This document shows positions 46,099 through 54,469 of a stretch of 64,000 nucleotides of DNA, piece by piece. Made by a program: the position numbers and the translations under genes. The stretch is taken from the NCBI GenBank assembly GCA_000209465.1, contig GL890583.1, positions 557,343 through 621,342 of the forward strand. Direction: 5' to 3'. Origin of the DNA: Lachnospiraceae oral taxon 107 str. F0167. Lineage in GTDB: Bacteria > Bacillota > Clostridia > Lachnospirales > Lachnospiraceae. The notes under the pieces were generated by a model. It did not search any database, had not been told where the DNA came from, and saw only the letters and a program-made list of their open reading frames with translations. The stretch's first letter is position 1, and each line of letters opens with the position of its first letter.

Positions 46099-47046
46099 AT
46101 GGATTTAGAATTTAATAAAAACGCCAAAACAGAATATGAGATCATCAGACATACAAAAACCAACTCTTTGGCTATGTTATTGATTGAAATACTTTCAAGA
46201 AGCGTACATTGTCATTCGGATCTTGAAATCGGTATGCTCCTTGACGGAAATATTGACATTGTAATCGACAATGAGGTATTCAGTCTCAAAAAAAATGATA
46301 TCTATATTGTAAACAGATATCAGCCTCATTCATTTTACAGCAATAAAAGCCATAATAAAATAGTGATATTTTTAATAAACCATGCGCTTTATAAGAATAT
46401 TGGACCTGATATAATATATAAAAAGAATCATATTGCCTTTAACAAGGAGTATAATAATTTATATAGGACTATTTTTGAATGTGCCATGTGCTATGCCAGT
46501 GATTTGCCATTTACCGAGATGGGCGCAGGTGCCAAGGCACTTGATATAATATATCAACTCAGCAAGATAGCAAATCCCATCATAGATGAGAACAGCACCA
46601 AGCAAAGTCGTTCAAAAGCAAAGCCTTTACAAAGAATCACAGACTATATTTTTGAACATCATTCAGAGAATATATCATTATCCGATATTGCAGATTTGGA
46701 ATCATTATCAACTTATTATATATCTCATTTTATAAAGAAAATGACAGGAATGAATTTTACAACATACTTAAACAATATAAGATTTGATCATGCATTTTCG
46801 CTGCTTACAAAAACAAACTTAAGAATCAGTGATATATGCTGTGAATCCGGCTTTTCAGACAGCAGGTATCTTAACAGATTGTTTAAGGAAAAGATGGGGA
46901 TGGATATTCAATCCTATAGAAAGAATATTGACAAAATAGAACTCCCCCTCACAGACCAACCCTATATGACAGTGCAAAATCATATACCACAGAGTAAATT
47001 TATGTCGGTGCTTGAAAAGTATTATGAGGAGAATTTGAGAGAATGA
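46099..47046 (+). CDS. AraC-family regulator, probably of the xylose operon
   Basis: 315 residues. The N-terminal cupin sensor (SRSVHCHSDLEIGMLLDGNI, FSLKKNDIYIVNRYQPHSFY) is followed by the double-HTH AraC domain at about 195-290 (ITDYIFEHHSENISLSDIAD, STYYISHFIKKMTGMNFTTY, ISDICCESGFSDSRYLNRLF, KEKMGMDIQSYRK). Divergent from xylA, so it is the likely xylose-responsive activator. TraX follows 18 bases after its stop and may share its transcript. Confidence 0.9.
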   Translation: MDLEFNKNAKTEYEIIRHTKTNSLAMLLIEILSRSVHCHSDLEIGMLLDGNIDIVIDNEVFSLKKNDIYIVNRYQPHSFYSNKSHNKIVIFLINHALYKNIGPDIIYKKNHIAFNKEYNNLYRTIFECAMCYASDLPFTEMGAGAKALDIIYQLSKIANPIIDENSTKQSRSKAKPLQRITDYIFEHHSENISLSDIADLESLSTYYISHFIKKMTGMNFTTYLNNIRFDHAFSLLTKTNLRISDICCESGFSDSRYLNRLFKEKMGMDIQSYRKNIDKIELPLTDQPYMTVQNHIPQSKFMSVLEKYYEENLRE

Positions 47047-47064
47047 TTTTGTAGAGGAATTATT

Positions 47065-47910
47065 ATGAATACTAAAAGATTAAAAATAATTGCAATCATT
47101 TCAATGTTAATCGACCATATCCCAAGAATTATACCTTGGCAACTGTGGGTTGCAATTGCTGATAGTTTGGCAATTTTATTTCCCGGCAAAGAAGAACTTA
47201 TAAGTGACATCGTTATAGACATAATTCCCGGTATTATGGGATTCGTAGGAAGGTTAGCAGCACCTATTTTTATGTTCTGTATCACTGTAGGTTTCAGATA
47301 TACCAAAGATATAAAAAAGTATATTTTAAGAGTATTTACATTTGCATTGATTTCACAGATACCATATATACTTTTCATTCAGTCAGAAGAATATGCTTCA
47401 GGGTTTAGTAAACTTGAGGTAACTCCTTTTTATAAAATCGACTTAAATATAATGTTTACATTGGGGCTCGGTCTTGTTGCACTTTATTTTTATGAAAAAA
47501 TAAAAGATAAAAATATAATAATAAGGCTCACTCCAATAATGGCTGCGGTATTAATCTCCTATATACTGAATACAGAAGGAAGTTATGTATATATAATATA
47601 TATTTTTATGTTCTATTTATTAAGGGATTTAAGTATATTAAAAAAAGCATTTATTTGGATATTTATTATAGTTATATGCAGACTTCCGCTATTATTCCAT
47701 TTGTTCCAAATAAATAATGATATTATGAGAGCATTGCCTACAATGAGAGCAAATGCAGTTGGTGTATATGTCGGAGTATTCCTCACTTTCTTCTTTAATA
47801 ATAAGAAGACTCATATAAGCAAAACATTTAAATATTTGATGTATTTGTTCTATCCGATACATTTACTATTACTGTATTTAACATACTTGTTGTTTTCAAA
47901 TATTTTCTGA
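47065..47910 (+). CDS. TraX family membrane protein
   Basis: 281 residues, eight or so membrane helices. KRLKIIAIISMLIDHIPRII, GRLAAPIFMFCITVGFRYTK and the YLFYPIHLLLLYLTYLLFSN end (in MYLFYPIHLLLLYLTY) are the TraX pattern; F-plasmid TraX acetylates pilin, and chromosomal homologues are probably membrane O-acyltransferases of unknown substrate. Nothing here links it to conjugation. A plus-strand terminator follows at 47932. Confidence 0.88.
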   Translation: MNTKRLKIIAIISMLIDHIPRIIPWQLWVAIADSLAILFPGKEELISDIVIDIIPGIMGFVGRLAAPIFMFCITVGFRYTKDIKKYILRVFTFALISQIPYILFIQSEEYASGFSKLEVTPFYKIDLNIMFTLGLGLVALYFYEKIKDKNIIIRLTPIMAAVLISYILNTEGSYVYIIYIFMFYLLRDLSILKKAFIWIFIIVICRLPLLFHLFQINNDIMRALPTMRANAVGVYVGVFLTFFFNNKKTHISKTFKYLMYLFYPIHLLLLYLTYLLFSNIF

Positions 47911-47931
47911 AAATTATAATGTTATTAAATT

Positions 47932-47964
47932 ACATCCCTTTACTCATATATTATAAAGGGATGT
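47932..47964 (+). terminator. Terminator after traX
   Basis: ACATCCCTTT (47932-47941) pairs perfectly with AAAGGGATGT (47955-47964), 13-base loop, followed by TTATTAGTTT. It lies between convergent genes and may serve both. Confidence 0.82.
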
Positions 47965-48032
47965 TTATTAGTTTGGTGAATAATTATAAAAATTAAAACA
48001 GATTACTACCCTTGTATTAATTCGAAGATACT

Positions 48033-48722
48033 TTATTTTTTATAAACAGGTGTACATACATTTACTATCTCTTTTTCTTCAAGGTATAGTGTCGTATCAA
48101 AACAATCCTTATATTCAGCAAAGTGAGAACTATATGAAGTATAAGCAGTGTTATAAAAATTCATAATAACAAACTTTAAAAACTGATATGGAGTCAATGC
48201 AGATGATACCGGTATCCTGCAATTTTTATACTGACCTATAGTTAAGTGCGAAACCGGATGAATAATAGGGCGGCTTATCTTCTTACCATAACTATCCTTT
48301 CCATCATCAAAATCAAATCTTAAAGGCACAGAAACTACTCTCTTGTCTAAAATATCACTATAAATTTCATCTTCCAAATAAAAATCCGGTTCGTTTTGAA
48401 ATATCTCTAAATCAGGTGCTGGGAAAAAAGCCAATCGGTGACTCTCTATTTTATTTTTTCTAAACCTATATTGCATCTGTATTAAAGCTCCATCTATCAT
48501 CTTTATATTGAACGTTCTTTTAGTACATAACTCCAAATACATGTCTTTATATGGAATACTTTTTAAAAAGATATTATTGTCATAAGTGTTCACACCAACC
48601 TCTTCAATTTCATCTGAATATTTCCTTATTGATGGGAAATTTTGATCATCACAAAGCCCAGTTCTAATTATATCAGTTGTTATTCTTTCTATTTGTGTAT
48701 AAATTTTTTTTGCAGTCAACAT
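48033..48722 (-). CDS. DUF2290 domain protein, helicase partner
   Basis: 229 residues. The C-terminal half carries the DUF2290 signature: IIHPVSHLTIGQYKNCRIPV, then SALTPYQFLKFVIMNFYN. The N-terminal half is helical then beta-rich (LELCTKRTFNIKMIDGALIQ, MQYRFRKNKIESHRLAFFPA) with conserved-looking HPxSH histidines. No nuclease motif is obvious. It begins 5 bases after the helicase stop and its ribosome site GAGGTGAG lies inside the end of that gene, so the two are translationally coupled and likely act together. Function unknown; a role in phage defence is inferred only from its partner and neighbours. Confidence 0.85.
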   Translation of the reverse strand: MLTAKKIYTQIERITTDIIRTGLCDDQNFPSIRKYSDEIEEVGVNTYDNNIFLKSIPYKDMYLELCTKRTFNIKMIDGALIQMQYRFRKNKIESHRLAFFPAPDLEIFQNEPDFYLEDEIYSDILDKRVVSVPLRFDFDDGKDSYGKKISRPIIHPVSHLTIGQYKNCRIPVSSALTPYQFLKFVIMNFYNTAYTSYSSHFAEYKDCFDTTLYLEEKEIVNVCTPVYKK

Positions 48723-48727
48723 TTGAA

Positions 48728-50881
48728 CTACTCACCTCTTTTTAACAATTTTTCAAGACGAGCAATCTGTTCTTCTCCCAAGTCTTCCGGGAAAATTCCT
48801 CCATTTTCAAGCTCCATAATTAAATTTTCTATATTTGTTTTGTTTTTCTGAACTTTATTTTTTTCCGCTGCACTCATATCTCGATTAACAATATTCATTT
48901 TTTCTCTTTGAGATTTTTCCGGATAAATAAAATCTAAAGTATAATTGTGAGACTTTATTTTTTTATATTCATCAATTAATTTATCCATATCTTCTCCAAC
49001 ACCTAAAACTCTTACCCAAGCTTTACTTCTTGTTATAGCTGTAAATAACTGATTCCTTTTCTTAGCTAAATCATAATCAGAATTATAACAAGATTCAGCA
49101 TTTATAACATACACCATTGCTGCTTCGTTTCCTTTAGCTCTATAAATACCGGTAAATACAACTGAATCATTGTTTTCCAAAAAAAATATATCCAGTGTGG
49201 TATCTACTCCGGCAGTGTGAGAATTGATGTCTTTTTCAAAAAGCATGGCTCGAATAGTAGCTACATTTAATTTTGTAGTTAACGGATCGGGATTAATCAC
49301 AATAATATCATCTGTTCTTAATTCATCTGCTACTAAATTGATTTTTATTTGCTCAGCAACCCATTTATTCTGTTCTTCTTGACTTTTAAAGGATTTGAAT
49401 TTAATTAAATCATCAATATCAGAATGCTTTTCTAAGAATTCCGGACTACTTGATGCAGTTCTTGCCAAAACAACATGCTTTCCATCTTCCAAAATTCCCT
49501 CTTTTACCTTGTATCCAACATCCCTCCATAGAGAATGCTGCTCAAACATTTGTACCAACCCTGTTTTTGAATTTGTCTCCTTCTCTCTATATATTCCAAA
49601 ACCTAATGCATGTGCTGTCACCAATACCGGTCTTGAATTTCTATAGCACTTTTCAAGAATAATATCCTGTTGTGGTTTTCCTTCCTCAGGAGTATAAAAT
49701 TTTACTTTCGGTGTTCCGTTTTCAAAATTACCAAATATCTCTTCCGGTGATGGTAGAGACTGTGTTCTTAAATTCTGCAACTCATCATATGCGTAAACCA
49801 ATCTTTTAGGGTTCTTTAACATCTCATAACACATCCTCAAAAAGCTTGGTGAAAAATCTTGCGCTTCATCAACTAACACAGCATCAAATATCTCCATGAC
49901 ATTTGATTTTGCTTCATCTAATGCTTTTTTACATGTTTCTCCAAAAGGATCTGATGAACCAAATCTATTTCTAGCTGTGCTATAATCTCTATATGGCACA
50001 TTGTTCAATGCACAAAAAATATAGTATATCCCTTTATGATCTCCACCGCCAGGAGAGCCCCACGCATGCATAATTTGCAAATTATCCCAATCAGGCTCTT
50101 CATTTGTTTGTTCTATATAAAATGTATTAATTAATCGTCTAAATTGTCCTTTTAACGATCTTGTATTAAATGTAATGGCTATTTTCCAGTCAGGATGCTG
50201 AGCATGCAAATAAGCTGCTTTTAACGCAAGTACTATTGTTTTTCCCGATCCGGCTAATCCGCGTATCCTTTGTACTCCTTCAACCGTTTCTATTACCGCT
50301 TGACTTTGCCTGTTGTCTAAATTAGCAATAGAGTCTTCTAACGCTTTTAGCTTAGCACCCTTAGAGTTAGCATTTAAAACTTCTCTTCTCTTCTTACCTT
50401 TTCTAATAGTTGAAATTGCTTGTAAAACTGAAACCAGGTCATTATAATGCTCTTGCTCTTTCCATTCCAATTTTGAAATGCATTTTGCCAAGGTATTAGC
50501 GTTACATAAAGGATAATCCTTATTATACTCTTTTAACGTTCCAATAAATGGAGCAAATGTTATCACATTTATATCAACACATAATTGTCTTTTTTTTACC
50601 AATTGTTTATATCCTTTTAATTTGGATTCAACTTTATTGGCACAGTCATCTTGGATCTCTTCATAACCTTCAATATTTTTATTTTCAACTAAATTAAAAA
50701 TAACCAATCCCTTTTCTTTAGAAATCCATAATGCATCTATTGGGTATGCCCCTTCTACGGTTCCTATTATCGGATATCCTATATATAAATATCCTTCTAA
50801 GTCACTATCCATTTGAAAATATTTTTTTAATTCTTCACTGGCTAATGGTTTTGGCGTTGATCCAATAATTATATTTACCAT
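48728..50881 (-). CDS. UvrD/Rep-like SF1 helicase with nuclease-like N-terminus
   Basis: 717 residues. The N-terminus (about 1-130) resembles a NERD/restriction-like fold: AYPIDALWISKEKGLVIFNL with Asp49 and then VEN in place of ExK, so it may be inactive or atypical. SF1 motifs follow: Walker A GLAGSGKT (208-215), motif Ia TFNTRSLKGQFRRLI, Walker B DAVLVDEAQDFSPSFLRM, motif III YAYDELQNLR, motif IV KCYRNSRPVL, motif V TGIYRAKGNEAAMVYVINAE and motif VI LFTAITRSKAWVRVLG. The ATG has AAGGAGAA upstream. The DUF2290 gene is coupled downstream. The leader carries a short perfect hairpin. Probable DNA-acting defence or repair motor. Confidence 0.88.
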   Translation of the reverse strand: MVNIIIGSTPKPLASEELKKYFQMDSDLEGYLYIGYPIIGTVEGAYPIDALWISKEKGLVIFNLVENKNIEGYEEIQDDCANKVESKLKGYKQLVKKRQLCVDINVITFAPFIGTLKEYNKDYPLCNANTLAKCISKLEWKEQEHYNDLVSVLQAISTIRKGKKRREVLNANSKGAKLKALEDSIANLDNRQSQAVIETVEGVQRIRGLAGSGKTIVLALKAAYLHAQHPDWKIAITFNTRSLKGQFRRLINTFYIEQTNEEPDWDNLQIMHAWGSPGGGDHKGIYYIFCALNNVPYRDYSTARNRFGSSDPFGETCKKALDEAKSNVMEIFDAVLVDEAQDFSPSFLRMCYEMLKNPKRLVYAYDELQNLRTQSLPSPEEIFGNFENGTPKVKFYTPEEGKPQQDIILEKCYRNSRPVLVTAHALGFGIYREKETNSKTGLVQMFEQHSLWRDVGYKVKEGILEDGKHVVLARTASSSPEFLEKHSDIDDLIKFKSFKSQEEQNKWVAEQIKINLVADELRTDDIIVINPDPLTTKLNVATIRAMLFEKDINSHTAGVDTTLDIFFLENNDSVVFTGIYRAKGNEAAMVYVINAESCYNSDYDLAKKRNQLFTAITRSKAWVRVLGVGEDMDKLIDEYKKIKSHNYTLDFIYPEKSQREKMNIVNRDMSAAEKNKVQKNKTNIENLIMELENGGIFPEDLGEEQIARLEKLLKRGE

Positions 50882-50914
50882 AACAATTCTCCTTTTATTA
50901 ATTTTATGATTTTA

Positions 50915-50931
50915 GGCGTTTGCGAAACGCC
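50915..50931 (-). promoter_or_regulatory. Perfect hairpin in the helicase leader
   Basis: GGCGTTT (50915-50921), loop GCG, AAACGCC (50925-50931), 34 bases ahead of the helicase ATG. It stands out as GC-rich in an AT-rich leader. It is either a repressor operator (17-base dyad) or an attenuator; the following minus-strand TAAAATC is not a good T-run. Confidence 0.6.
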
Positions 50932-51340
50932 AAAAGCCGTATAAATATGACACTTTTTTGTTACTGAATATAAAAATCTCCTCTCGGTTTGTGATATAAT
51001 GGATTTGCAAAAAAATAAGTCACATCCCAAAAGGAAACATTACTATAATACCACAAAACATCTGTCTTTAGCAGATATCTTTAAATCTTACAAATATATA
51101 AAAATTATTAACTTAATTGTGAAAAAGCTTAGCTAGTTTCATAACTACCTAATATATCATCAGAACAACTCTGAATTGCTTCCCACTCTGTTTAACATTG
51201 ATATAAGTATATTTTCACAAAATTCATATAACGATAAACAATCAGGTTCTATGCTACATTCTCCGGTAACTTCATAATTGCAATAAGCTCATATTCTCTA
51301 TGCTTTACTGATAATTGATTACCGCTTACTAAGCCCAAAA
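50932..51340. other. Gene-poor stretch between the two helicase genes
   Basis: About 410 bases. A TATAAT box (plus strand, near 50993) and AT-rich sequence are seen. On the minus strand from about 51285 to 51155 a stop-free run of about 43 codons reads CNYEVTGECSIEPDCLSLYE and ends VGSNSELF; in a neighbouring frame upstream it reads NQLSVKHREYELIAIMKL. This looks like a decayed small gene but I cannot name it. Confidence 0.4.
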
Positions 51341-52897
51341 CTACCCAAATAAATTTTTTTCTTTTATCTCAATCAACTTTTCAAATACATCTTTATTATT
51401 GAGTACAATTATACATAATTTTTCTTTTACACGTGTTATATTTTGATATAATAATCTTTCAAACAAATAATCTTCATTAGGATGTCCTTTCCCATCCAAT
51501 TCTTCTTTTGAATTATAAAAAAAATTATTATCTACTAAAATAATTATCTTATCAAACTCCTGCCCAATTACATCATGTGATGACTTATAATTATAACTAT
51601 TTTGCTTTAAATATTTATTAGAATCATTATCATATTTTTTGCTTGCGGGAGTATATGCTAGAAAGGTATATCCTTTATATACATAAAAGTCTCTTAATTT
51701 TACAAAATCTTCCCTATCCTCTGCATATACAATATCTATATCTGTGTATGAAACAGTTTTATTTTCCTTTTTTAAATCCATCATATTTTTTATAAAAAAA
51801 TATATTCCGGTGTTAGTCCTAATTTTTCCCAACAACTTTAACTCCTTAGAACCTCTGGCTTCTATAATTTTAAGATTATTATTTGCAATTTCACTTCTTG
51901 ACATCTTCTGCTTTGGGTCATAAGAAAAAATAATTCCTTTAATATTTGTTCCTTTATTATCATAAGTTTCTAAAATAAATTTAAGTGTACTTTCATATAT
52001 CCTCTGTGTTTCATCAATGCAAATTATTTCACAGTGCTTCAACCAATCACTACATTTATATATTGAGTCATCTGTTATCTTTTTAGCAGAGATTATAGAT
52101 ATATTCATATTTTCTTTTTTAAATTCATTATTCAAACAATTATGCCCATTATTTAGATTTCCACAATGAATAATACCTACCGAAAAATCTGCAGAAAGAG
52201 TTTTAGCTATATCATAAAGCAATAAAGTTTTGCCTGTTCCAGCTCCTCCTTGAATGCCTAATAGCATTTTCTCATTTGTTATATTATCAATAATTTCATT
52301 TTTTATTTGTTCTTGTTGACCAGTCAAGTAGTACTCCCCTTTTACAAACTTTTCAGTTTCATTAAATGGTGAGATAAGGTAATCTTTTGGTTTAAATAAA
52401 TCTTCTATATTACTATCCACTGCATCTTCTATTTTTCTAACACATTCCAGCAACTCATCTATATTTGATACCTTAAGCTTTTTATCATATCTAAAAATTT
52501 TCAAATCACAATTATTATCCAACATACACGTAAAACTATAAATTTCTGACCCTATGTGCGAAAGATAGTATCTATTTTGACATAATTGCCTTTCAATCTT
52601 GAATTGATCAACTTCTTGACTTTTAATTTCAATATTTATTATTTTATTATCAAAACCTACTTTTAATAAATCAAACTCCTTACTTATATTAGGTATTGTA
52701 AAAGAATAAAACCAATTTTCATAAACAAAGTTCTCTAGTTTTTGTTTACGAAAAATATCAACAATTTTTTTAATTATATCTACTTCTTCATCACGTATTT
52801 GTATATATTTGTCTCTATTGGATAATAGTCTTTCATATTTTTGTAAAATATTCCTATCTATTTCTCTGGTTAAACTAAATAAATTAATTGCCCTCAT
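51341..52897 (-). CDS. PD-(D/E)xK nuclease-SF1 helicase fusion (DUF2075 type)
   Basis: About 518 residues from the ATG at 52897, chosen because AGGTGG lies 6 bases upstream; a GTG at 52906 overlaps that site. Residues about 40-130 look like a restriction-type nuclease: KEFDLLKVGFDNKIINIEIK with Glu74, Asp76, Glu90 and Lys92 in the E..D..ExK order. The helicase part has Walker A GGAGTGKT (217-224), Walker B CEIICIDETQRIYESTLK, FSYDPKQKMSRSE, and the end YQNITRVKEKLCIIVLNN (motif VI-like). GKGHPNEDYLFERLL is as in DUF2075 proteins. It lies 80 bases after the toxin gene, same strand. Probably cuts and unwinds foreign nucleic acid; inferred. Confidence 0.85.
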   Translation of the reverse strand: MRAINLFSLTREIDRNILQKYERLLSNRDKYIQIRDEEVDIIKKIVDIFRKQKLENFVYENWFYSFTIPNISKEFDLLKVGFDNKIINIEIKSQEVDQFKIERQLCQNRYYLSHIGSEIYSFTCMLDNNCDLKIFRYDKKLKVSNIDELLECVRKIEDAVDSNIEDLFKPKDYLISPFNETEKFVKGEYYLTGQQEQIKNEIIDNITNEKMLLGIQGGAGTGKTLLLYDIAKTLSADFSVGIIHCGNLNNGHNCLNNEFKKENMNISIISAKKITDDSIYKCSDWLKHCEIICIDETQRIYESTLKFILETYDNKGTNIKGIIFSYDPKQKMSRSEIANNNLKIIEARGSKELKLLGKIRTNTGIYFFIKNMMDLKKENKTVSYTDIDIVYAEDREDFVKLRDFYVYKGYTFLAYTPASKKYDNDSNKYLKQNSYNYKSSHDVIGQEFDKIIILVDNNFFYNSKEELDGKGHPNEDYLFERLLYQNITRVKEKLCIIVLNNKDVFEKLIEIKEKNLFG

Positions 52898-52977
52898 TCT
52901 AACCACCTACTATATCTTTCATCAAATCTTGATTAATATATTATATTGTTATTTTGAATATATGTGAAATTGTTTTA

Positions 52978-53241
52978 TTAAAAATCATAATGACTCCACA
53001 AACTGATAATTTTAATTATTTTATCTTCCTCATATACCTCGTAAACAAGCCTATGCTTTATATTTATCCTACGGTAATATGCCCCTTTCAAATCTCCTTG
53101 TAATTTCTCATATGAAGGCGGAGTCTTATATGGATCATTCCTTATTAATTCTATCAATGCCTTAGCCTTATCATCAAGCTTTGCAGATTTTAAATTGTGA
53201 ATATCACCTACCGCTTTTTTAGTATAAACAATAGAGTACAT
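52978..53241 (-). CDS. YoeB/Txe-family mRNA interferase toxin
   Basis: 87 residues from the ATG at 53241. The RelE-fold active residues of YoeB are all present: Glu45 (SYEKLQG), Arg64 (NIKHRLVYEV), His84 and Tyr85 (LWSHYDF). YoeB cuts mRNA at the ribosome A site and is held off by its antitoxin. The start codon overlaps the antitoxin stop as TAATG, a strong sign of coupling and of the right start; a GTG at 53247 is the alternative. It sits directly upstream of the nuclease-helicase gene. Confidence 0.93.
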   Translation of the reverse strand: MYSIVYTKKAVGDIHNLKSAKLDDKAKALIELIRNDPYKTPPSYEKLQGDLKGAYYRRINIKHRLVYEVYEEDKIIKIISLWSHYDF

Positions 53242-53399
53242 TACCACTCCACCTGATCTTCAGGTATACAATCCTCTATGTGAGTCTTCAATCCTTCAAC
53301 TATCTTTTCTTTCATACCGGGAATTGATGACAAGTATAATGTTTCCGCCAATCCGATATAGTATTCCTCACTGTCAATTAACTCGTTAACATCAATCAA
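53241..53399 (-). CDS. Short YefM-like antitoxin, N-terminal domain missing
   Basis: 52 residues from a TTG at 53399 (AGGGGG 8 bases upstream); a GTG at 53408 would add three. The C-terminal part, ETLYLSSIPGMKEKIVEGLK then EDCIPEDQVEW, is the toxin-neutralising tail of YefM-type antitoxins. The normal Phd/YefM DNA-binding domain of about 40 residues is absent: only LIDVNELIDSEEYYIGLA comes before. The stop overlaps the toxin start. It can probably bind and block the toxin, but is unlikely to repress its own promoter in the usual way. Confidence 0.82.
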   Translation of the reverse strand: MIDVNELIDSEEYYIGLAETLYLSSIPGMKEKIVEGLKTHIEDCIPEDQVEW

Positions 53400-53422
53400 A
53401 AAAATCACCCCCTATATGTATC

Positions 53423-53450
53423 ATTATATCATACAAATAAGGGGTGTAAA
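53423..53450 (-). promoter_or_regulatory. Sigma-A type promoter of the toxin-antitoxin operon
   Basis: On the minus strand TTTACA (53445-53450) and TATAAT (53423-53428) are 16 bases apart, and the antitoxin TTG lies about 25 bases downstream of the -10 box. Confidence 0.7.
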
Positions 53451-53471
53451 TGGAGTTTTATATTTAATCAA

Positions 53472-54458
53472 TTACTTCTTCTGTATATATTTTCTTATAT
53501 CAAGTGCTATAGCGACAACGATGATAACACCCTGCACTATAAACTGGAAATCCGGCTTGATTCCGAGGAATTGCATTGAGGATTTCAATAACTCGAAAAC
53601 TAAAACACCGATTACACAACCTGATATTCTACCGATACCACCGTTTACAGATACTCCACCGATGGTACAAGCCGCGATTGCCTCAAGCTCATATGAAGCA
53701 CCCATATTTACAGATGAACCGCCTGATTTTGCTCCCAAAAGGAAACCTGCGATTGCATAAAGCACTGCTGCTGATGTATAGATAAGTATTTTTGTCTTCT
53801 TTACATTAACACCGGAAACCTCTGCCGCCGCCTCGTTTCCACCTATTGCATACATATACTTACCATGTCTTGTTTTATTAAATACAAACCACATGATGAG
53901 TCCGATAACAAGTGCATAGATGAAAAGATAAGGTATCTTTAAAAAGTTTCCTGTAGCAACTGCTGTATATGCATTTCTGTATCCGCCTATAGGCTCAGCC
54001 TTTGTATAAACAAGACATACACCATATACTATAAGCTGCATTCCAAGAGTTCCGATAAATGCAGGAACATTTAAATGTGCTATAACTATTCCGTTAATGC
54101 ATCCAAATACCGCACATATAGCTATAGCGATAAGGAGTACCACAAAAATATTCATATCACCGAGATTTGGAAACATTTTTCCTGCATAGTCCTTATTTTG
54201 TAAAAGAGTACCTGCAACACAGGCGGAAAGTCCTACAAGACGACCTGCTGAAAGATCTGTACCCTTTGTAATAAGACATGCTGAAACACCGAAGGCAATT
54301 ATAACTCTTGGAGCCACATTAACCAAAACATTTCTTAAGTTACTTGCTGAAAAGAAATTGTCCTTCATTATACCCGTAAATAAAACAAGCAAAAGTAAAA
54401 CTATTATTATTCCATTATCCAATAACAATTTCTTTATATCTAAAGATTTTGCATTCAT
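53472..54458 (-). CDS. mglC: Galactose/methyl-galactoside ABC transporter permease
   Basis: 328 residues, about 9 membrane helices. GVSACLITKGTDLSAGRLVG, GTLGMQLIVYGVCLVYTKAE, GGNEAAAEVSGVNVKKTKIL and GASYELEAIAACTIGGVSVN match MglC. It forms the channel of the galactose transporter with MglA. It starts 11 bases after the mglA stop; the C-terminal LDIRKYIQKK is usual. Cytoplasmic membrane. Confidence 0.94.
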   Translation of the reverse strand: MNAKSLDIKKLLLDNGIIIVLLLLVLFTGIMKDNFFSASNLRNVLVNVAPRVIIAFGVSACLITKGTDLSAGRLVGLSACVAGTLLQNKDYAGKMFPNLGDMNIFVVLLIAIAICAVFGCINGIVIAHLNVPAFIGTLGMQLIVYGVCLVYTKAEPIGGYRNAYTAVATGNFLKIPYLFIYALVIGLIMWFVFNKTRHGKYMYAIGGNEAAAEVSGVNVKKTKILIYTSAAVLYAIAGFLLGAKSGGSSVNMGASYELEAIAACTIGGVSVNGGIGRISGCVIGVLVFELLKSSMQFLGIKPDFQFIVQGVIIVVAIALDIRKYIQKK

Positions 54459-54469
54459 AAGTATTCCTC

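Noticed and set aside
47065-47910. TraX as evidence of a conjugative element
   Set aside because: Chromosomal TraX-family proteins are common and no other transfer genes lie near it.
53576-53785. Plus-strand frames inside mglC, and similar ones inside mglB, mglA and nhaC
   Set aside because: They lie opposite clear transporter genes, have no ribosome site or known motif, and follow the codon pattern of the coding strand.
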